Shown here piece after piece: positions 8,439 to 10,428 of a stretch of DNA of 10,428 bases. Below the pieces are notes generated by a model. That model worked only from the letters and a program-made list of their open reading frames with translations, made no database searches and had not been told where the DNA came from. Positions within the stretch are counted from its first letter, which is position 1. The number at the start of each line of letters is the position of its first letter. Position numbers and translations under genes: made by a program. The stretch is from Cephalothrix simula (lineage: Eukaryota; Nemertea; Palaeonemertea; Archinemertea; Cephalotrichidae): NCBI GenBank assembly GCA_035591015.1, contig JAXIUW010183181.1, positions 2,174 to 12,601 on the forward strand. The letters run 5' to 3'.

Positions 8439-8669
8439 CTTTGAAGCTTTTTCTTTTTTCGAAACTGAAGGTACCATTAATCTCAATTTTGTATATTCCT
8501 GTTTGCGCAACTTTTTCATCCTTAATTTTTGAGCCTTTATAACACTAGCTCTATATTTACGAGCGCAATAACTTGAAGTTGAGGACATTTCCGAAACCAT
8601 GTTTGTGAATAAAATTTTAGCGGAGTTTTGACAAGTAGCGCGCTTCGATTGCGAATGAATCTCCCCCAT
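8439..8669 (-). CDS. bHLH gene, coding exon 1 (start, basic region, helix 1, loop)
   Basis: This exon encodes residues 1-77. The chosen ATG (8669-8667) is the first after an in-frame TAA at 8690-8688 and has G at -3 and G at +4. In-frame ATGs at residue 24 (8600-8598, A at -3 and G at +4) and residue 28 (8588-8586) are alternative starts that would keep the whole bHLH. Residues 37-63 are very basic. Helix 1 ends in the typical L-R-x-x-V-P pattern (Leu62, Arg63, Val66, Pro67), and the loop reads SVSKKEKASK. Counting back from Leu62, the position normally holding the E-box-contacting Glu is Lys48, and the usual Arg positions hold Leu49 and Met51, so DNA binding may be atypical or lost. The exon ends on AAG before a GTATGA donor (GT at 8438-8437), phase 0. 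A break before helix 2 is consistent with exon 2 continuing the domain exactly. Confidence 0.9.
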
Positions 8670-8830
8670 TACAGATTGCGACTTTATTTATCGCGCTCTT
8701 GTCACGTGACCACGACGTATCTACGAAAGTAGCAACAAGCAAATCTGGGAAGTCAAACGAATGTTCACAACCAGCGACAATGGATTCTAAGAAGATCAAA
8801 ATTACAATTAGTGGGGTTACAATTGTTCAA
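8670..8830 (-). promoter_or_regulatory. Probable 5' UTR / proximal promoter of the bHLH gene
   Basis: This is the sequence immediately upstream of the start codon. It carries a palindromic E-box GTCACGTGAC at 8701-8710, 31 nt or more before the ATG, and is richer in CpG than the introns. A pyrimidine-rich stretch ending in TTCTTAG on the minus strand (near 8795-8788) could be a 3' splice site, in which case a non-coding first exon would lie further upstream. I see no clear TATA box at a suitable distance. The transcription start cannot be fixed from sequence alone. Confidence 0.4.
8701..8710. promoter_or_regulatory. Palindromic CACGTG E-box upstream of the start codon
   Basis: GTCACGTGAC is a perfect 10-bp palindrome with the class B E-box CACGTG at its centre. 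This is the kind of site bound by MYC/MAX, USF or MITF/TFE-type dimers and, in some contexts, by clock bHLH-PAS factors. Its position just upstream of a bHLH gene suggests control by another bHLH factor. Whether the encoded protein binds it itself is doubtful given its basic region. Confidence 0.45.
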
Positions 8831-8861
8831 TAATTTCAAGTCAGATGTTTCAGCAGAAATG

Positions 8862-8901
8862 ATTCGATCAATTTGGGGTTGGCAACCATTTTGGATCGAA
8901 T
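8862..8901. repeat. Short inverted repeat upstream of the bHLH gene
   Basis: ATTCGATC (8862-8869) and GATCGAAT (8894-8901) form an 8-bp perfect stem with a 24-nt loop, about 200 nt upstream of the start codon. Possibly incidental. Confidence 0.4.
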
Positions 8902-8979
8902 TTTCAATGAGGGGATAACTAGGGGGTAGTGTGGGCAGTGAATCTAAAGGGTGATTATCATTTCACTTCATTGAAAGTA

Positions 8980-8985
8980 CACGTG
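8980..8985. promoter_or_regulatory. CACGTG E-box in the 5' flank
   Basis: A second class B E-box, in the context AGTACACGTGGACC, about 310 nt upstream of the start codon. It is part of the group of four in the 5' flank. Confidence 0.3.
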
Positions 8986-9099
8986 GACCGTAAGATGCGA
9001 TTTCCTCAAATTTCTAATATAAATTATAATTATTCGCAAAATTTCACTGTCAATGTGTTGTATATAATTACATGTATCTAGTATTGTTGAAATTTGAAT

Positions 9100-9565
9100 A
9101 AAAGACAAAAATATTTATCATACACCTCTTAACCCATATTGGGTTGTATGGAAAATCCCCGGGGAAAATTCCGAATATTAATCGGAATGTTTGTAAAAAG
9201 TCTAAAATTTCATGGCCCCAATAAAGAAATAACCATAACTTGGGCTCACAAACGTCACGACCTGTTTCGCAACACCTATCGCATGTTTTTTGCTTTATAG
9301 CTCTGTTGACGACAAATCGCTTCATTCGCCAAATTTATCCCATTAAATTCTAGTCTGCTGATAGGAGCGATGGAAACCGATAGCGATTTGTCGTGGACAG
9401 AGCTCAAACGAAAAACTTGCGATGCAATACTAGTTGCAAAATAACAGGTCCCGACGTTACAGGCCGTACACCATCGAATGTATGCGCATGCATATCTTTC
9501 GAAAAAATCCCAACTACACCATACGCCCTACTTAGGGCTTCGTGTAATACATTATTGATGTCCAA
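9100..9565. repeat. Large diverged foldback (inverted repeat) element
   Basis: The inner arms match well: 9299-9321 and 9382-9404 are reverse complements at 21 of 23 positions around a 60-nt spacer. Outward the symmetry continues with gaps. GACCTGTTTCGCAAC near 9259-9273 mirrors the complement of the stretch near 9430-9452, and ACCCATATTGGGTTGTATGG near 9132-9151 mirrors CCCTAAGTAGGGCGTATGG read on the other strand near 9518-9537. Arms are therefore about 200 nt, diverged, and look like two opposed copies of one old repeat or a foldback transposon relic. Opposed short open frames in the two arms (9068-9325 minus, 9393-9578 plus) share RFVV(N/D)RA because of this symmetry; neither has a recognisable domain. 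Outer limits are approximate. Confidence 0.6.
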
Positions 9566-9593
9566 ACCCACTCATTGACCAATTTTTATTGGT

Positions 9594-9735
9594 GATGTAC
9601 ATCCTTGGCCAACGGGTTTGATGTGTATCTGACTATCCAAGTTTAGTTCACTCATTCACCGCTGCTTTCATCTCTTGATGAATTTAAGGTTGACAGACAA
9701 CATCAAACCCCTTGGCCAAGGATGGTACATGTACT
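9594..9735. mobile_element. Candidate non-autonomous foldback / MITE-like element
   Basis: Terminal arms 9601-9624 and 9700-9723 are reverse complements at 23 of 24 positions, each containing the palindrome-like CTTGGCCAA. Pairing extends outward through GATGTAC/GTACATG with a one-base offset and inward with mismatches (TCTGACTATCC against the complement of GGTTGACAGA). GTAC flanks both ends (9597-9600, 9725-9728) and might be a target-site duplication or simply part of the arms. There is no coding capacity. Calling it a mobile element is an inference from its shape; multiple genomic copies would be needed to confirm it. Confidence 0.45.
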
Positions 9736-10080
9736 GCCCAGATATACCTTTGTCTTATTTGTATAACATATCATAAACTAAGGTATGACATTTTCATCCC
9801 TGGAGGGGACAACCGAGGTACAGTCATCTCTAGGCTTCTTTTGTCGACAATATACAAAGTTTACAGCCTGGATACTCATCTATTTCACACCGGTACCATA
9901 CACTTAAACTTGCTCTATTTCTGTACTTAGACACTTAAAATTACTCTAAATAGTCAAAAATGGCGTTTTTGGTCTTTCTCAATTTTGCAACTGCCAACTG
10001 TGTATCTCGAGAACAGTGAGCATTCTGGTACCCATTATGCACCTTTCACCGAATGTCCCCGACTGCACCGCAATTTGTAA
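9736..10080. other. Unassigned 5' flanking sequence
   Basis: Less AT-rich sequence between the foldback element and the GC-rich blocks. It includes a loose internal repeat (ACTTAAACTTGCTCTA near 9902 and ACTTAAAATTACTCTA near 9932). The open frame at 9712-9930 begins inside the foldback arm and has no recognisable domain. I see nothing else supportable. Confidence 0.4.
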
Positions 10081-10099
10081 AGTGCATTCCCCGCCTAGT

Positions 10100-10114
10100 C
10101 CCCGGGGGCGGGGC
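10100..10114 (+). promoter_or_regulatory. GC-box block 1
   Basis: The palindrome CCCCGGGG (10100-10107) overlaps GGGGGCGGGGC (10104-10114), a consensus-like Sp/KLF site, in otherwise AT-rich flank. A CCGCAATT motif lies upstream at 10068-10075 and recurs before GC-box block 2, so the two blocks may be diverged copies of one repeat rather than promoter parts. Confidence 0.35.
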
Positions 10115-10308
10115 TGAAATGAATCAAATATATAAAATCGAAAAAAGGAAAGACATTTAAAATGTTTTATGAGACTTAATCAATTGACCAGCTCAACGAT
10201 AGCATTTTTTTAGTACTTGTTTTGCTAAACTGATCCTAAACTTACCCTTAGAATATGCAATCCCCGGCGTCATGGACAAGGCCAAACGCGCAATCTGCCG
10301 CAATTAAC

Positions 10309-10340
10309 CCCTGGGGGCGCGGCCGGGGGCGGGGGCGGTG
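10309..10340 (+). promoter_or_regulatory. GC-box block 2 (tandem GGGGGCGG)
   Basis: A 32-bp stretch that is almost entirely G and C, with GGGGGCGC, GGCCGG and the tandem Sp/KLF-type GGGGGCGGGGGCGG (10325-10338). It is preceded by CCGCAATT at 10298-10305. It lies about 1.65 kb upstream of the start codon and could mark a distal promoter or belong to a repeat. Confidence 0.35.
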
Positions 10341-10366
10341 CAGTTCTAATATCGCCTTGTATTTGA

Positions 10367-10372
10367 CACGTG
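10367..10372. promoter_or_regulatory. CACGTG E-box near the right edge
   Basis: GACACGTGTTC contains a class B E-box 50 bp from the next one at 10417-10422 and 27 bp past GC-box block 2. Confidence 0.3.
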
Positions 10373-10410
10373 TTCAATAATATAGCATTTTGTATATTTT
10401 ATATTATTTC

Positions 10411-10428
10411 TGTTGTCACGTGACAACA
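10411..10428. promoter_or_regulatory. 18-bp perfect palindrome centred on CACGTG
   Basis: TGTTGTCACGTGACAACA is fully self-complementary, with CACGTG at 10417-10422. The window ends at its last base, so the symmetry could continue. The core GTCACGTGAC is identical to the site at 8701-8710. Confidence 0.45.

Larger units (their letters stand above)
639..8669 (-). other. bHLH protein gene, full span (three coding exons)
   Basis: Joining the minus-strand pieces 8669-8439, 5125-5026 and 805-639 gives one open frame of 165 codons plus TAA. The product has a bHLH domain at about residues 37-97: basic region 37-50, helix 1 about 51-67 ending in LRLMVP, a Lys/Ser loop 68-76, and helix 2 about 77-97 containing VIEEAIKYIDEL. 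bHLH proteins dimerise through the two helices and usually act in the nucleus as transcription factors. The remainder is a short N-terminal leader and a 68-residue tail with no motif I recognise. No PAS, Orange, leucine-zipper or WRPW element is seen. I cannot assign it to a named bHLH family. UTR limits and any upstream non-coding exon are not resolved. That this is a bHLH gene is secure; completeness at both ends is inferred. Confidence 0.9.

Noticed and set aside
8680-8690. TATA-like GATAAATAAAG upstream of the start codon
   Set aside because: It lies only about 10-20 nt from the ATG, leaving no room for a normal start site and 5' UTR; also expected by chance in AT-rich DNA.
8617-8799. Minus-strand open frame overlapping exon 1 in another frame
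   Set aside because: It starts at TTG, and exon 1 in the other frame encodes the clear bHLH; this is a shadow frame.
9068-9578. Opposed open frames sharing RFVV(N/D)RA, possibly a gene family
   Set aside because: The similarity is explained by the DNA inverted repeat, and neither frame continues through the other arm or shows a known domain.
9712-9930. Plus-strand open frame of 72 codons
   Set aside because: It begins inside a foldback arm and has no recognisable domain or splice context.

Overview
This is a window of AT-rich animal nuclear DNA, roughly two thirds A+T by eye. It holds one recognisable protein-coding gene, on the minus strand: a small basic helix-loop-helix (bHLH) protein in three coding exons separated by introns of 3.3 and 4.2 kb. 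Spliceosomal introns, long AT-rich non-coding stretches, simple satellites and diverged foldback repeats indicate a eukaryote, most likely an invertebrate metazoan. I cannot name the species or phylum. There is no sign of prokaryotic genes, rRNA, tRNA or CRISPR.

Gene layout, in the direction of transcription from right to left: 5' flank 8670-10428; exon 1, 8439-8669 (start codon, basic region, helix 1, loop); intron 1, 5126-8438; exon 2, 5026-5125 (helix 2); intron 2, 806-5025; exon 3, 639-805 (C-terminal tail and TAA stop); 3' flank 1-638. All three junctions have GT/AG signals on the minus strand. The codon phases agree (exon 1 ends in phase 0; exon 2 is 100 nt and leaves one base; exon 3 supplies the other two bases of that codon). 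The spliced product is 165 residues. The helix 1, loop and helix 2 hallmarks are clear, but the basic region does not carry the usual E-box-reading Glu/Arg pattern.

The non-coding sequence holds several distinct structures. A 20-bp satellite occurs as two arrays in opposite orientation, one just upstream of exon 2 and one just upstream of exon 3, so the two arrays could pair in the pre-mRNA with exon 2 between them. Intron 2 has a 46-bp near-perfect palindrome, two clusters of nuclear-receptor-type half-sites, a CpG-dense patch and a 54-nt hairpin. Intron 1 has a tight E-box/octamer/forkhead-like motif cluster. The 5' flank has four of the five CACGTG E-boxes in the window (one inside an 18-bp palindrome at the right edge), GC-boxes, and two neighbouring foldback repeats at about 9100-9565 and 9594-9735.

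No previously undescribed multi-gene system is visible. The best leads are the atypical bHLH gene itself and the inverted satellite arrays around its helix 2 exon. The remaining short open frames look like chance or repeat-derived frames and were not annotated as genes.
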